Below are positions 19,227 to 28,042 of a stretch of DNA of 43,890 bases, in pieces. The stretch is from Hyphomicrobiales bacterium (GTDB lineage Bacteria > Pseudomonadota > Alphaproteobacteria > Rhizobiales > Methyloligellaceae). How positions within the stretch are numbered: the stretch's first letter is position 1; each line of letters begins with the position of its first letter. Position numbers and translations under genes: made by a program. The notes below the pieces were generated by a model. That model had not been told where the DNA came from. It was given only the letters and a program-made list of their open reading frames with translations, and did no database searches. The DNA lies in NCBI GenBank assembly GCA_021775575.1, contig JAJFHO010000143.1, positions 1 to 43,890 on the forward strand, given 5' to 3'.

Positions 19227-21098
19227 CTATTCGCCGGCGAGCGCCCGGGGGCGAGAGCGCTTTGGCGGCGAATCTGCGGTGTCGCCACTGTCATCGACGA
19301 AGATACCGAGCTGTGTCCTGTGCAACCGGGAGTACAGGCCTCCGGTTGCCATTAATTCTTCATGCCGTCCGCTTTCGACAATGCGCCCCTTGTCGAGCAC
19401 ACAAATCAGATCCGCCTTCTTAACGGTCGACAGCCGGTGCGCGATCGTGAGAACGGTTCGGCCGCGCATCAGCTTCTCAAGCGCCTTCTGAACCTTGGCT
19501 TCGGCCTGGCTGTCGAGCGAACTGGTCGGCTCGTCCAGCAGCAGGATCGGCGCGTTCTTGTAGATCGCTCTGGCGATCGCAATGCGCTGCTTTTCTCCGC
19601 CGGACAATATATTGCCAGCTTCACCGGCACGGGTTTGATAGCCTTTCGGCATCAGCTTGATGAATTCATGAGCGGCAGCGGCCTTCGCGGCGGCAATAAC
19701 GGCCTTTTCGTCAGCGTGATCGGAGCCATAGGCGATGTTCGCGAGAATAGTATCGTCGAAAAGAACCGGGTCTTGCGTAACCAGCGCGATGGCATCGCGG
19801 ACGCTGCCCATGGTTACGTGCGAAATGTCCTGCCCGTCTATCAGGACACGCCCCTCCTGCGGATCGAAAAAGCGCAGGGCCAGGTTGATCATTGTGCTCT
19901 TGCCCGCGCCGGAGGGTCCGACTAGCGCTACGGTTTTGCCCGCCGGCACTCTCAGCGATATCCCGTCAAGAACCGCCAGTCCGCCGCCATAGGCGAAGGA
20001 AACATTGTCGAAGGCAACTTCGCCGGACTTGAGAGCAAGGGGCTTTGCGTCGGGGGCGTCGAAAAGCAATCGTTCCTGATCGATGATACCGAAAATGCGG
20101 CTCGCGGCCGCGACGCCCTCCTGGATGGCGGTCTGCAAAGTCGCCACGGTTTTCAAGGGTTCGTACAGCAACAGGGCGGCGGCCATAAAGCCGAGGAAAT
20201 GACCCTTTGTTACGGCACCGGTAACGCCCTTCACGCCGGCCCAGTAAATGGCAGCCGCGAATCCGCAACCCACAAGAATTTCAACGAGCGGACCAGAAGC
20301 GGCGCGGGCACGCGCGCCGCGCATGGTGAATTCCAGCGCCCTGTCGATCGCCGTGGCGGCCCGGTTGACCTCTTTTTGTTCCTGACGATAGGCGCGCACA
20401 ACCCGCATGCCGGCCAACGTCTGCGATATGAGCGCGCTCAAATCGCCTGTTTCCTGCAGCGATTTGGTGGTGGACTTGCGCATCTTGCGCCGCTGTTTTC
20501 CGAGCAGATACACGGCAATCGGCATGGTCAGCAAAACGATGCCGGAAAAGCGGAGGTCCATATAAAGCATCACGCAGACAAGTACGAATACGGTGAGCGT
20601 TTTTTCACCAAGTGCGACGATGGCGCGGCTGGCTGTCTGGCGGATCATGTTGGCATCATTGAGAAATCCGGCGATCAGCCGCCCGGAATGCACAGTCTGA
20701 ATCCAGCTCAGATCAGCACTGGACAGTCGTTCAAACATCCGGATCCGCAGATCGGCGATAAACCGATGGCCCAGATATCCGACGGTTACGGTCGAAACAT
20801 AGGACGCGAGCGCTCTTACGACGGTGACGCCGATGACCAATGGCACAATCAAATAGACGGCATCGATATTTTTGCCGTCGATTATGTCGTCCGCCGCCAT
20901 CTGGATTAGTTTGGGGAGCGCCCCGGTCGCCACGGCTGAAAACGCCATGGCGATGCCGGCCAGGATAAGCAGCCCGATGCGGGGTCGAAGATGTTCCTGC
21001 CAGATGCGCCGGATGACGTCCTCGGTCGTATACTCGACCTGAAGATTATCATCGGACCGGGTGACCGTGCGGGAATCGCTGAAAAGCTTGTCTTTCAC
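19227..21098 (-). CDS. msbA: MsbA-like lipid exporter, ABC half-transporter (permease-ATPase fusion)
   Basis: A 623-residue type IV ABC exporter, probably a homodimer that flips a lipid (by context, lipid A-core) across the inner membrane. Six membrane segments lie within about residues 38-330. The ATPase domain has Walker A GPSGAGKST near residue 393, the signature written LSGGEKQR instead of LSGGQ near 498, Walker B ILLLDEPTSS near 520, and the switch His in TIAHRLST. The start is GTG. The context directly upstream of waaA and lpxK is the basis for choosing lipid A over other exported substrates. A general multidrug exporter cannot be excluded. Confidence 0.85.
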   Translation of the reverse strand: MKDKLFSDSRTVTRSDDNLQVEYTTEDVIRRIWQEHLRPRIGLLILAGIAMAFSAVATGALPKLIQMAADDIIDGKNIDAVYLIVPLVIGVTVVRALASYVSTVTVGYLGHRFIADLRIRMFERLSSADLSWIQTVHSGRLIAGFLNDANMIRQTASRAIVALGEKTLTVFVLVCVMLYMDLRFSGIVLLTMPIAVYLLGKQRRKMRKSTTKSLQETGDLSALISQTLAGMRVVRAYRQEQKEVNRAATAIDRALEFTMRGARARAASGPLVEILVGCGFAAAIYWAGVKGVTGAVTKGHFLGFMAAALLLYEPLKTVATLQTAIQEGVAAASRIFGIIDQERLLFDAPDAKPLALKSGEVAFDNVSFAYGGGLAVLDGISLRVPAGKTVALVGPSGAGKSTMINLALRFFDPQEGRVLIDGQDISHVTMGSVRDAIALVTQDPVLFDDTILANIAYGSDHADEKAVIAAAKAAAAHEFIKLMPKGYQTRAGEAGNILSGGEKQRIAIARAIYKNAPILLLDEPTSSLDSQAEAKVQKALEKLMRGRTVLTIAHRLSTVKKADLICVLDKGRIVESGRHEELMATGGLYSRLHRTQLGIFVDDSGDTADSPPKRSRPRALAGE

Positions 21099-21228
21099 TC
21101 GTTTTACCGCCCGCTGACATTACCCGCTCCATGCCGCGTGCTTCGCCGCCGGAGTCGTTCTGACCTTCTATCAGCTTCCCGCATAGCGCGCCAGAAGAAG
21201 GCCCGGCATAGTGAAAATCTGTCGTGCG

Positions 21229-21486
21229 TCAGTCTTTCGTTTCGTCGGCATCGGGATCGAGAAGCCTGTGCATGTGAACGATAAAATACCGCGCATGCGC
21301 CCGATCCACTGATTTCTGCGACGCTGCTTTCCAGGCGTCGTAAGCGCTTGCATAGTCCGGGTAAATGCCAACGATGTCCAACTCGTTCAGATTGGCGAAC
21401 TCGATGCCTTCCAGATCCGACAGCTCACCGCCAAACACCAGATGAAGAAGCTGCTTTTCGGGATGTTCCTCGCCGTCGGGCGCCAT
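21229..21486 (-). CDS. DUF4170 family protein
   Basis: A small soluble protein of 85 residues with the DUF4170 pattern: LLHLVFGGELSDLEGIEF, DIVGIYPDYASAYDAWK and a final RYFIVHMHRLLDP. Function unknown. The ATG at 21486 is chosen because CTGGAGGCC lies just upstream of it and this start clears the stop of the preceding gene by 17 bases. The ATG at 21525 would overlap that gene. The position between a CysQ-like phosphatase and envelope biosynthesis genes is one I have seen repeatedly in Rhizobiales-like genomes. Confidence 0.85.
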   Translation of the reverse strand: MAPDGEEHPEKQLLHLVFGGELSDLEGIEFANLNELDIVGIYPDYASAYDAWKAASQKSVDRAHARYFIVHMHRLLDPDADETKD

Positions 21487-21503
21487 TTTATTGGCCTCCA
21501 GAA

Positions 21504-22349
21504 TTAGATATTGGCCCGCCTGCATCGATCCAGAAGTTCGGCATGCAGCGATGGCCCGGCGGCAATGACGCCTTCCTGCCGCGGCCGCGGGGAATTATAC
21601 AGGAACGAACCGCCGGTTTGAGTCGTCATCGTGCCGCCCGCTTCCTGCACCAAAAGCTCCGCGGCTGCAAGGTCCCAGTCGTTTTTCGGCGACATGGAAA
21701 GAGTGCCATCGAATTGGCCAGCCGCGACCAGAGCAAGGCGGTAGGCGATTGAATTCACCCATTGCGTTTGTACCGGCGGCCAGGGGAGATCCCAGATGTT
21801 GCGTCCAAGCAGTCCTTGCGACGCGATGAGGCTGCTGTTTTTCAAGGCAACCGGATCGCTGACGCCGACGCGCGTTCCATTCAACTGCGTCCCCTGACCC
21901 TGGACCGCGTGAAAGAACTCATTCGAAGCCGGATTATAGACGACCCCGATTACCGGCCGGCCGGCCTCGACGAGCGCTGCGGCAATGGTCCATTCCGGTT
22001 TTTCCTTCAGGAAAGCGCGGGTGCCGTCGATCGGGTCGACCACCCAGACGCGTTCGCAGTCCAGCCGCGCGTCGTTATCCTCGGTTTCCTCTGAAAGCCA
22101 GCCATAGCCGGGCCGGGCGCCGGTCAACAAGTCCCGCAGGGCCGTGTCGACGGCGAAGTCCGCCTCGCTGACCGAAGTGCCGTCCGCCTTTTGTTGCGCG
22201 CGAGGGTTCTTGCAAAAATATCCCATTGCTATCCGGCCTCCCTCGCGCAGGGCATCGCTCAGCAATTCGAGATCGTCGTCTCTCTCAATACCGGTCGCGG
22301 CGCGATTTTCGGCGGGGCGGGAGCTGTCCATGGTGCAGCTATACGCCAT
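21504..22349 (-). CDS. cysQ: Inositol monophosphatase-family phosphatase, CysQ-like
   Basis: A metal-dependent phosphatase of about 281 residues. The family metal site is intact: SEETED with Glu87/Glu88 and WVVDPIDGTRAF with Asp105 and Asp108, and the third element is the later DWDLAAAELLVQEAGG. CysQ hydrolyses 3'-phosphoadenosine 5'-phosphate, a by-product of sulfate assimilation; inositol-1-phosphatase activity is the main alternative. The start is uncertain between ATG at 22349 and ATG at 22331, as neither has a good ribosome binding site. It leads the minus-strand run ending at lpxK. Confidence 0.82.
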   Translation of the reverse strand: MAYSCTMDSSRPAENRAATGIERDDDLELLSDALREGGRIAMGYFCKNPRAQQKADGTSVSEADFAVDTALRDLLTGARPGYGWLSEETEDNDARLDCERVWVVDPIDGTRAFLKEKPEWTIAAALVEAGRPVIGVVYNPASNEFFHAVQGQGTQLNGTRVGVSDPVALKNSSLIASQGLLGRNIWDLPWPPVQTQWVNSIAYRLALVAAGQFDGTLSMSPKNDWDLAAAELLVQEAGGTMTTQTGGSFLYNSPRPRQEGVIAAGPSLHAELLDRCRRANI

Positions 22350-22448
22350 TCGTCGGGAATCCGAAACTTCGCGTCATTTTTCAACCAAATTTTAACGAGG
22401 TTTCTTAAGGGGATCGGAATTCTTGTCTGTCATATTCCCCCTCAATCA

Positions 22449-22467
22449 AGGTTGCGATAGACAACCT
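22449..22467 (+). promoter_or_regulatory. Small inverted repeat in the DUF6101 leader
   Basis: AGGTTG at 22449-22454 pairs with CAACCT at 22462-22467 across 7 bases, ending just before the ribosome binding region (GAGGGGAG) of the gene starting at 22482. It could be an operator or a leader hairpin that modulates initiation, or chance. Confidence 0.25.
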
Positions 22468-22481
22468 GAGGGGAGTTAAAA

Positions 22482-23078
22482 GTGAAGCGTCAAACAAACC
22501 CGCAAGGGCTGGCTATGCGCTGGCCGGTGCGCGAGATGGATGTTGATCCATTCCGGCTTCCGGCACGGTTCAACCTTCCGGTTAAATCGATCTCCGGAAA
22601 ATTGTTGCGTGCCCGTGACCGGATCCTGATCGACCCCGCCGCCATTGCTATCGAACGAGAAGTTTTGGGCGCCAGCGCGACCCGAAAACGGTTGCCGCTG
22701 GAGGAGTTCTCCGGCGTTGCGATCCGTGCCGAGCTGGTCGGTCAGGATGGCGATGTGTTCGCGGTGTCGGTCAACCTGCATCATGAAGACCCGGAATTGT
22801 GCATCCCGTTGCACATGTCGTTCGATATGAGCGAAGTGAGCGCTCGCTGGCAAAGCTGGGCACGGGCGCTGCGGTTGCCGCTGTTGTTGCCCGCGCTCGA
22901 CGGAAGTTGGCGCGAACCGGTGGAGCGGCTGGGCAAGGTCACCGTCGGCCCGGCGCATATGCGCAATGCGCGCAAAGCGCTGAGCGCGCGCCGTTCCTGC
23001 ATGTCGTTGCTCCGCGAAGCGGTTGTTCCGGGTCCCCGGACGGTTTTCTCCGGTGCTGAAATCATCGCCCGCGCTTAA
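22482..23078 (+). CDS. DUF6101-like protein of unknown function
   Basis: A 198-residue protein without signal peptide or membrane segment, rich in Arg and Leu. It resembles the alphaproteobacterial family I know as DUF6101, often found beside ubiA and the CysQ-type gene. The match is from memory of context and general sequence rather than from a diagnostic motif. The GTG start at 22482 is strongly supported by GAGGGGAG about 6 bases upstream. It is divergent from the cysQ-like gene and convergent with ubiA. Confidence 0.75.
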   Translation: MKRQTNPQGLAMRWPVREMDVDPFRLPARFNLPVKSISGKLLRARDRILIDPAAIAIEREVLGASATRKRLPLEEFSGVAIRAELVGQDGDVFAVSVNLHHEDPELCIPLHMSFDMSEVSARWQSWARALRLPLLLPALDGSWREPVERLGKVTVGPAHMRNARKALSARRSCMSLLREAVVPGPRTVFSGAEIIARA

Positions 23079-23106
23079 TGGAAATCGGCCGGCACGGGGG
23101 CGAATG

Positions 23107-24075
23107 TCAGCCCAAGGCCCGTAGCCCCGCATCGGCGAACAGGGCGCAAAAAACGATCAAGCCATAGTCGCGATTGGCGCGAAACCGTGTCAGGCAATTG
23201 GCTGCGTTTTCCACATCGATCGTTATGACCTGCCAGGCCAGATGCGCCGCGGCAACGGCCATCCCCGCGGCAAAGACCGCTCCCGCGCCCGCGCTCAGTC
23301 CGGCGGCCAGGGTCGCCAGCGCCGAAATGGCGTAAAAAACACCGAGCCAGGGCCGGGTTGCGCTGCCAAGGCGAAGCGCGCTCGATTTGAGGCCGAGAAT
23401 CGCGTCGTCTTCCTTGTCCTGATGCGCATAGATTGTGTCATAGCCGATCGTCCACGCCACCGCGCCGGCATAAAGAAGCAGCGCCGGTGTGGCGAGGCTT
23501 GCGAAGACCGCGCACCAGCCCATGAGCGCGCCCCAGGAAAAAGCCAGGCCGAGCACTGCCTGCGGCCAATAGGTGATCCTTTTCATGAACGGATAGACTG
23601 CGACGATGCCAAGCGAGGCAATCCCGAGGATTACGGTCTGCTGATTGAATTGCAACAATACGGCCAGGCCGATCAGGCACATGGCAAACATGAACAGATA
23701 GGCCGCGCGCAGTGTGATCTGACCGCTCGGGATCGGCCTCGACTGCGTACGCGAAACCAGCGCGTCGTAATCCCTGTCGACGATATCGTTGTAGGCGCAG
23801 CCGGCGGCGCGCATGGCAATTGACCCGATTGCGAATAACACCAACAGGACAGGGCCGGGCGCCGGATCGCCTTTGGCCAGGGCGGCCAGGGCGACCGACC
23901 ACCAGCACGGCCACAACAGCAGCCATACGCCAATAGGCCGATCGGCGCGCGCCAGACGCAGATAGGGGCGTGCGGCTGCCGGCGCCCAGCGGTCTACCCA
24001 GTTATCGGGTGTCGCGTCCGCGACGGCCCCGGCACGGGAAGGATCGGGGGAGTGTGCGCTTCGGATCTTGCCCAC
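23107..24075 (-). CDS. ubiA: 4-hydroxybenzoate polyprenyltransferase
   Basis: This integral membrane prenyltransferase attaches the polyprenyl tail to 4-hydroxybenzoate in ubiquinone synthesis. Both Asp-rich motifs for Mg-diphosphate binding are present: NDIVDRDYD in the first half and YDTIYAHQDKEDD in the second. Eight to nine membrane segments are apparent. The 322-residue length includes a hydrophilic N-terminal extension of about 40 residues. The start is GTG at 24075 without a strong ribosome binding site, so the true N-terminus may be shorter. It is divergent from rsmE. Confidence 0.93.
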   Translation of the reverse strand: MGKIRSAHSPDPSRAGAVADATPDNWVDRWAPAAARPYLRLARADRPIGVWLLLWPCWWSVALAALAKGDPAPGPVLLVLFAIGSIAMRAAGCAYNDIVDRDYDALVSRTQSRPIPSGQITLRAAYLFMFAMCLIGLAVLLQFNQQTVILGIASLGIVAVYPFMKRITYWPQAVLGLAFSWGALMGWCAVFASLATPALLLYAGAVAWTIGYDTIYAHQDKEDDAILGLKSSALRLGSATRPWLGVFYAISALATLAAGLSAGAGAVFAAGMAVAAAHLAWQVITIDVENAANCLTRFRANRDYGLIVFCALFADAGLRALG

Positions 24076-24186
24076 TTGTTACGCGCCCTTGTGTTAATCG
24101 GTTCTCCTGAGCGGTGTTCAATACTTTTTATGCGCCGCATTTGGCAAGGCAAAGGATGCTCGCTGCCCGGGCAGGAATGCAGTGTG

Positions 24187-24918
24187 ATGAAAAAAAGTTC
24201 CAACCGGCTTTTTGTCGAAGGCGATCTTGCTTCGGGAATAATCCTCGATTCCACCTCGGCCCAGGCCAACTATCTGCGCAACGTACTCCGCCTTGGCGAG
24301 GGTGACGAGATACTTCTGTTCGACGGCAAGAATGGCGAATGGCGGGCGCGCATCGCCGAGACGGGAAAACGGCACTGCCGAGTCGAGGTCCAGGACTGCA
24401 TAAGGTCCCAGAGCGGCGGTCCCGATCTGCATTATCTGTTCGCACCGGTAAAACGGGCGCGGCTGGACTATATGATCCAGAAGGCGACCGAACTTGGCGT
24501 CTCGGCGATCCGCCCGGTCATGACCCGGCGGACCGTTGCGGCTCGCGTCAAGCTGGAGCGGATGCGCGCCAACGCCATCGAGGCGGCCGAGCAATGCGGC
24601 GTCCTGCGCGTGCCCGATATTCTCGAGCCGGTGAAGCTCGACAAACTGCTAGCCGACTGGCCCGCCGGGCGCAAACTCGTCTATTGCGACGAAGAGGCGC
24701 CGCTCTCTTCGCCTCTCGAGGCATTGAGCGGGTGTCCGCGCGGGCCGCTTGCGGTGCTTATTGGTCCTGAGGGTGGATTCCACGACGATGAACGTGCGCT
24801 GCTGCGCGCGCAATCCTTCGTGGCGCCCCTATCGTTGGGCCCGCGCATAATGAGAGCCGATACGGCCGCGGTCGCGGTGCTCGCTCTGGTCAACGCGGTT
24901 CTGGGCGACTGGCGGTGA
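24187..24918 (+). CDS. rsmE: 16S rRNA (uracil-1498 N3)-methyltransferase RsmE
   Basis: This SPOUT-family methyltransferase modifies U1498 of 16S rRNA. The N-terminal PUA-like part is seen in NRLFVEGDL and LRLGEGDEILLFDG. The knotted SAM-binding end contains VLIGPEGGFHDDE and LGPRIMRADTAAVAVL. The open frame runs back to 24052, but the ATG at 24187 gives the standard N-terminus (MKKSSNRLF), 243 residues, and avoids overlapping divergent ubiA. The ATG at 24130 is a weaker alternative. Confidence 0.93.
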   Translation: MKKSSNRLFVEGDLASGIILDSTSAQANYLRNVLRLGEGDEILLFDGKNGEWRARIAETGKRHCRVEVQDCIRSQSGGPDLHYLFAPVKRARLDYMIQKATELGVSAIRPVMTRRTVAARVKLERMRANAIEAAEQCGVLRVPDILEPVKLDKLLADWPAGRKLVYCDEEAPLSSPLEALSGCPRGPLAVLIGPEGGFHDDERALLRAQSFVAPLSLGPRIMRADTAAVAVLALVNAVLGDWR

Positions 24919-25039
24919 CAAGGGAGGCTTGCCTGAAAAAAGCTGCGAGTCCATAAGGGAGGCCGCAACTGGCGTGGGGGTGCATCCGGGCATTCTCTTC
25001 ATACAAGTTATCCAAGCGCCGAGAATTCCAGGAGAAGAC

Positions 25040-26422
25040 ATGTCTACACGCGAGGAAGGCCCGCAACGTCCGATTATCGAATCGCGTGACCAGCTGATCG
25101 CTGAATTCGAACGCGGCTGCAAGCCTCCCGCCGATTGGCGCATCGGCACCGAGCACGAGAAATTCGGTTTCCGTACCGCCGATCTGACCCCGCTTGCCTA
25201 CGAGGGGGAGAGGGGCATACATGCGCTGTTGGTCGAGATGGCCAACCGTTACGGTTATGAGCGGGTCATGGAAGGCGACAATATCATCGCCCTCAAGCAA
25301 CCCGATTGTCCGCAGGGCGGTTCCATTACGCTGGAGCCGGGCGGTCAGTTGGAGCTGTCGGGGGCGCCGCTGAAAAACGTGCATCAGACATGTGACGAGG
25401 TCGGGCGCCATCTGGAGCAGGTGAGGCAGATTGCCGACGACTGGGGAATTGCCTTTCTCGGCCTCGGTTTTTCACCGAAATGGACACTGGCCGAGACGCC
25501 GCGCGTGCCCAAGCTGCGTTATGAAGTCATGCGCTCCTATATGCCGCGCATGGGCGATCACGGCCTCGATATGATGCACCGGACTTGCACTATCCAGGTC
25601 AATCTGGATTTTGCCAGCGAGGCCGACATGATCAAAAAACTGCGGGTTGGCCTCGCCCTGCAGCCGATTGCAACCGCGATCTTCGCCAATTCCCCTTTCA
25701 CCGAAGGCAAGCCAAACGTCTTTCTTTCCTGGCGCAGCGAGATGTGGCGCGACACCGATCCCGACCGGACCGGCATGCTGCCCTGGGTCTTTGAAGATGG
25801 CATGGGTTTTGAGCGTTATGTTGACTATGCTCTTGATGTGCCGATGTATTTTGTCTATCGCGACGGGAATTATATCGATGTGGCCGGCTCCTCTTTCCGG
25901 GATTTCCTTGCGGGCAAGCTTGATGCGCTTCCCGGTGAAAAGCCCGATGAAACCGACTGGACCGACCATGTGTCGACCCTGTTTCCCGAAGTGCGCATGA
26001 AGCAGTTCCTGGAGATGCGCGGCGTCGACGGCGGGCCATGGCGGCGCATCTGCGCGCTGCCCGCTTTCTGGACCGGTCTGCTCTACGACACCAGCGCGCT
26101 GGATGCGGCCTGGGACCTGGTCAAGGACTGGTCGGCGGAGGAACGTCAGGCGCTGCGCGATGCGGTTCCAATGCAGGCGCTGAACGCGCCATTCAGATCG
26201 GGAACCGTGCTGGATGTGGCGCGCAAATGCCTGGAAATTTCCCATGCGGGCCTTGCCGCCCGTGCCAATTGTGACGATTCGGGCGACGACGAGACCCAGT
26301 TCCTGGATGCCGTTGCCGATGTTGTCGCGTCGGGGCGCACGTCCGCGGAAGTGCTTCTCAACGCCTATGAGCGTGATTGGGGCGGCAACATTGACCGGCT
26401 GTTCGCCGAGCACGCATTCTAG
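25040..26422 (+). CDS. gshA: Glutamate-cysteine ligase, plant/alphaproteobacterial type
   Basis: First enzyme of glutathione synthesis, joining glutamate and cysteine with ATP in the cytoplasm. The GCS2-type sequence shows RIGTEHEKFGF, the glycine-rich QGGSITLEPGGQLELSG, the MMHRTCTIQVNLDF strand, and an internal VYRDGNYIDVAGSSFRDFL segment. The product is 460 residues, normal for this type. The ATG at 25040 is favoured by CAGGAGAAG just upstream. The open frame continues to 24929 without support. A 10-bp-arm hairpin begins at the last base of the stop codon. Confidence 0.95.
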   Translation: MSTREEGPQRPIIESRDQLIAEFERGCKPPADWRIGTEHEKFGFRTADLTPLAYEGERGIHALLVEMANRYGYERVMEGDNIIALKQPDCPQGGSITLEPGGQLELSGAPLKNVHQTCDEVGRHLEQVRQIADDWGIAFLGLGFSPKWTLAETPRVPKLRYEVMRSYMPRMGDHGLDMMHRTCTIQVNLDFASEADMIKKLRVGLALQPIATAIFANSPFTEGKPNVFLSWRSEMWRDTDPDRTGMLPWVFEDGMGFERYVDYALDVPMYFVYRDGNYIDVAGSSFRDFLAGKLDALPGEKPDETDWTDHVSTLFPEVRMKQFLEMRGVDGGPWRRICALPAFWTGLLYDTSALDAAWDLVKDWSAEERQALRDAVPMQALNAPFRSGTVLDVARKCLEISHAGLAARANCDDSGDDETQFLDAVADVVASGRTSAEVLLNAYERDWGGNIDRLFAEHAF

Positions 26423-26460
26423 GGCCTGTGGTCACGCCAACCCTAATTGTCCACAGGCCC
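26422..26460 (+). terminator. Stop-codon-linked hairpin after gshA
   Basis: GGGCCTGTGG at 26422-26431 is a perfect complement of CCACAGGCCC at 26451-26460, with a 19-base loop. The first G is the last base of the gshA stop codon. There is no T run, so it is not a classical intrinsic terminator. It may act as an attenuator or 3'-end stabiliser. A sequence-related hairpin with the same placement follows coxC at 35935. Confidence 0.5.
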
Positions 26461-26485
26461 CAGGGCTTGACGCGGGAGGCGGCGC

Positions 26486-26920
26486 ATGACGGATTTCGAG
26501 CCATGTGATCCTGGTTACGCTGAAAATGTTCGCGAGATTTTTGAAGCGGCGCCATTCATCCGCTCGCTGGGCGCCGAATTGGTGGCACTGGCGCCGGGGC
26601 GCTGTGAATCGGGGCTTGGGCTGCGGGCGGAGCATTTGCAGCAATACGGCTTCGTTCACGCCGGTGTCCAGGCGACGCTCGCGGACCATACGGCCGGTTG
26701 CGCGGCGGCGACGCTGATGGCTGCGGGGCAGCGCGTTCTTACCGCCGAGTTCAAGATCAATCTGTTGCGCGCCGCGCGTGGCGATCAACTGGTGTGCCGC
26801 GCGCATGTCTTGCGCCCGGGGCGGACGCTAACGGTCGCGGAATCCGAGATATTCGTGCTCAACGCCGGTTCAGAAACGCTCGCTGCCAAGGCGATGGTCA
26901 CCCTCGCTATAGTGGGGTAA
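26486..26920 (+). CDS. PaaI-type hotdog-fold thioesterase
   Basis: A 144-residue cytoplasmic protein with the hotdog fold, expected to hydrolyse acyl-CoA thioesters. The family core is GFVHAGVQATLADHTAGCAA (HGG-like position HAG and the conserved Asp after TLA), followed by TAEFKINLLRAARGD. The length is normal. It follows gshA by 63 bases that hold the hairpin at 26422-26460, so it may be partly uncoupled from gshA. The substrate is unknown. Its 3' end faces the LysR gene across 19 bases. Confidence 0.88.
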   Translation: MTDFEPCDPGYAENVREIFEAAPFIRSLGAELVALAPGRCESGLGLRAEHLQQYGFVHAGVQATLADHTAGCAAATLMAAGQRVLTAEFKINLLRAARGDQLVCRAHVLRPGRTLTVAESEIFVLNAGSETLAAKAMVTLAIVG

Positions 26921-26939
26921 GGCGTGGCGGCAAGTTCCG

Positions 26940-27827
26940 CTACAGCCAAGGCTGATGGGTGGCGGCGTCCAGATTGGCCAGGCTTTCGATTACATGGCTG
27001 GCAAGAGCGTCGACGCTTGACGATGTCGCGTTTTGCGCGCGCAACAGCGCAATATCGCAATTGGGCAAATTCGGAAATCCGTCATCCGGGCCGAGCCGGC
27101 GCATGCCCGGGCGCACGCCGCTTTCGGGCAGAACCGTGACGGCCAGTCCAGTGAACACCGCCGCGGCAAGCGCCGTCGCGCTCGGACTGGTATAGAGGAT
27201 GCGGTGCGGCCGGTTGATGACGTCGAGTGCATGTGTCGCCGACTGCCGCCAGGAACAGGTTGACGGACCGGCGGCGAGCGGCAAAACCGGCTGCTCCTCG
27301 ACCTTGTGCCGCGGCGAGGAGACCCAGCACAATTTCTCGCGGCGGATGACCTCGCCATGCGCGCCGCAGTCGGCGTGGGTTGCGATGGCGAGATCGATTT
27401 CCCCGGCGTTGATCCGGCGCTGCAGCACGTGGCTCGACTGGCAGGTGATGTCGACCTCGACCAGGGGATGGGTGCGGGCGAAGCGGGCAAAAATACCGGG
27501 AAGGAACCGTTCCGCATAGTCGTCCGGCGTGCCGATCCGCACATGGCCGGCAAGCTCCGGTTCCGAAAAGGCCGTCATTGCTTCATTGGAGAGCGCCACG
27601 ATGCGGCGGGCATACTCAAGCAGATGCTCGCCATCCGCCGTCATCCGGTTGACGCGGCCATTCTTGGCAAACAGTCGCCGGCCCACGGTCTCTTCGAGCC
27701 GCCGCATCTGCATGCTGACAGCAGCCTGGGTCTTGTTCACTTCCGAAGCAGCGCGCGTGAAATTGCCGGTATCGGCAATGGCGACAAGGGTTTTCAGCTG
27801 GTCGGTATCGAGCGTGGGATAGGGCAT
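26940..27827 (-). CDS. LysR-family transcriptional regulator
   Basis: A 295-residue DNA-binding regulator. The N-terminal winged helix-turn-helix covers about residues 8-65 (LVAIADTGNFTRAASEVN, QAAVSMQMRRLEE, GRRLFAKNG). The C-terminal part is a periplasmic-binding-protein-like effector domain (HVRIGTPDDYAERFLPG). The effector is unknown. It is divergent from the DUF1127 gene across 215 bases of AT-rich DNA, so LysR-type control of that gene and of itself is likely. The same pairing is common in Rhizobiales-like genomes. Confidence 0.93.
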   Translation of the reverse strand: MPYPTLDTDQLKTLVAIADTGNFTRAASEVNKTQAAVSMQMRRLEETVGRRLFAKNGRVNRMTADGEHLLEYARRIVALSNEAMTAFSEPELAGHVRIGTPDDYAERFLPGIFARFARTHPLVEVDITCQSSHVLQRRINAGEIDLAIATHADCGAHGEVIRREKLCWVSSPRHKVEEQPVLPLAAGPSTCSWRQSATHALDVINRPHRILYTSPSATALAAAVFTGLAVTVLPESGVRPGMRRLGPDDGFPNLPNCDIALLRAQNATSSSVDALASHVIESLANLDAATHQPWL

Positions 27828-28042
27828 CCGGGTCGCCTCACAATCAATAAATATCCGTGTTGTATATCATAAGAAACATTCGTTTGTATTATTGAATGAA
27901 AACCCTCATTTTCTGCACAAGCGAGGCCCGACTCTCGCACCGTCACAGTCTAATTGACCCTCATGCGCTTTCGCGCCACCGCCGCAGACCGTGTTTTCGC
28001 GCGTCTGGAGATGCCTGTCCGCATGAGCAAAGGAGCAGACCG
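27828..28042. promoter_or_regulatory. Divergent regulatory region, LysR / DUF1127
   Basis: The first 70 bases are strikingly AT-rich compared with the window. They contain CATTC at 27877-27881 and GAATG at 27894-27898, an interrupted palindrome that could form part of a LysR operator. The DUF1127 gene has AAAGGAG at about 28028. Promoter boxes cannot be assigned with confidence. Confidence 0.4.

Noticed and set aside
22392-22408. Possible CtrA site: TTAA repeated near the DUF6101 promoter
   Set aside because: The two TTAA halves are 9 bases apart, whereas the CtrA site requires 7.
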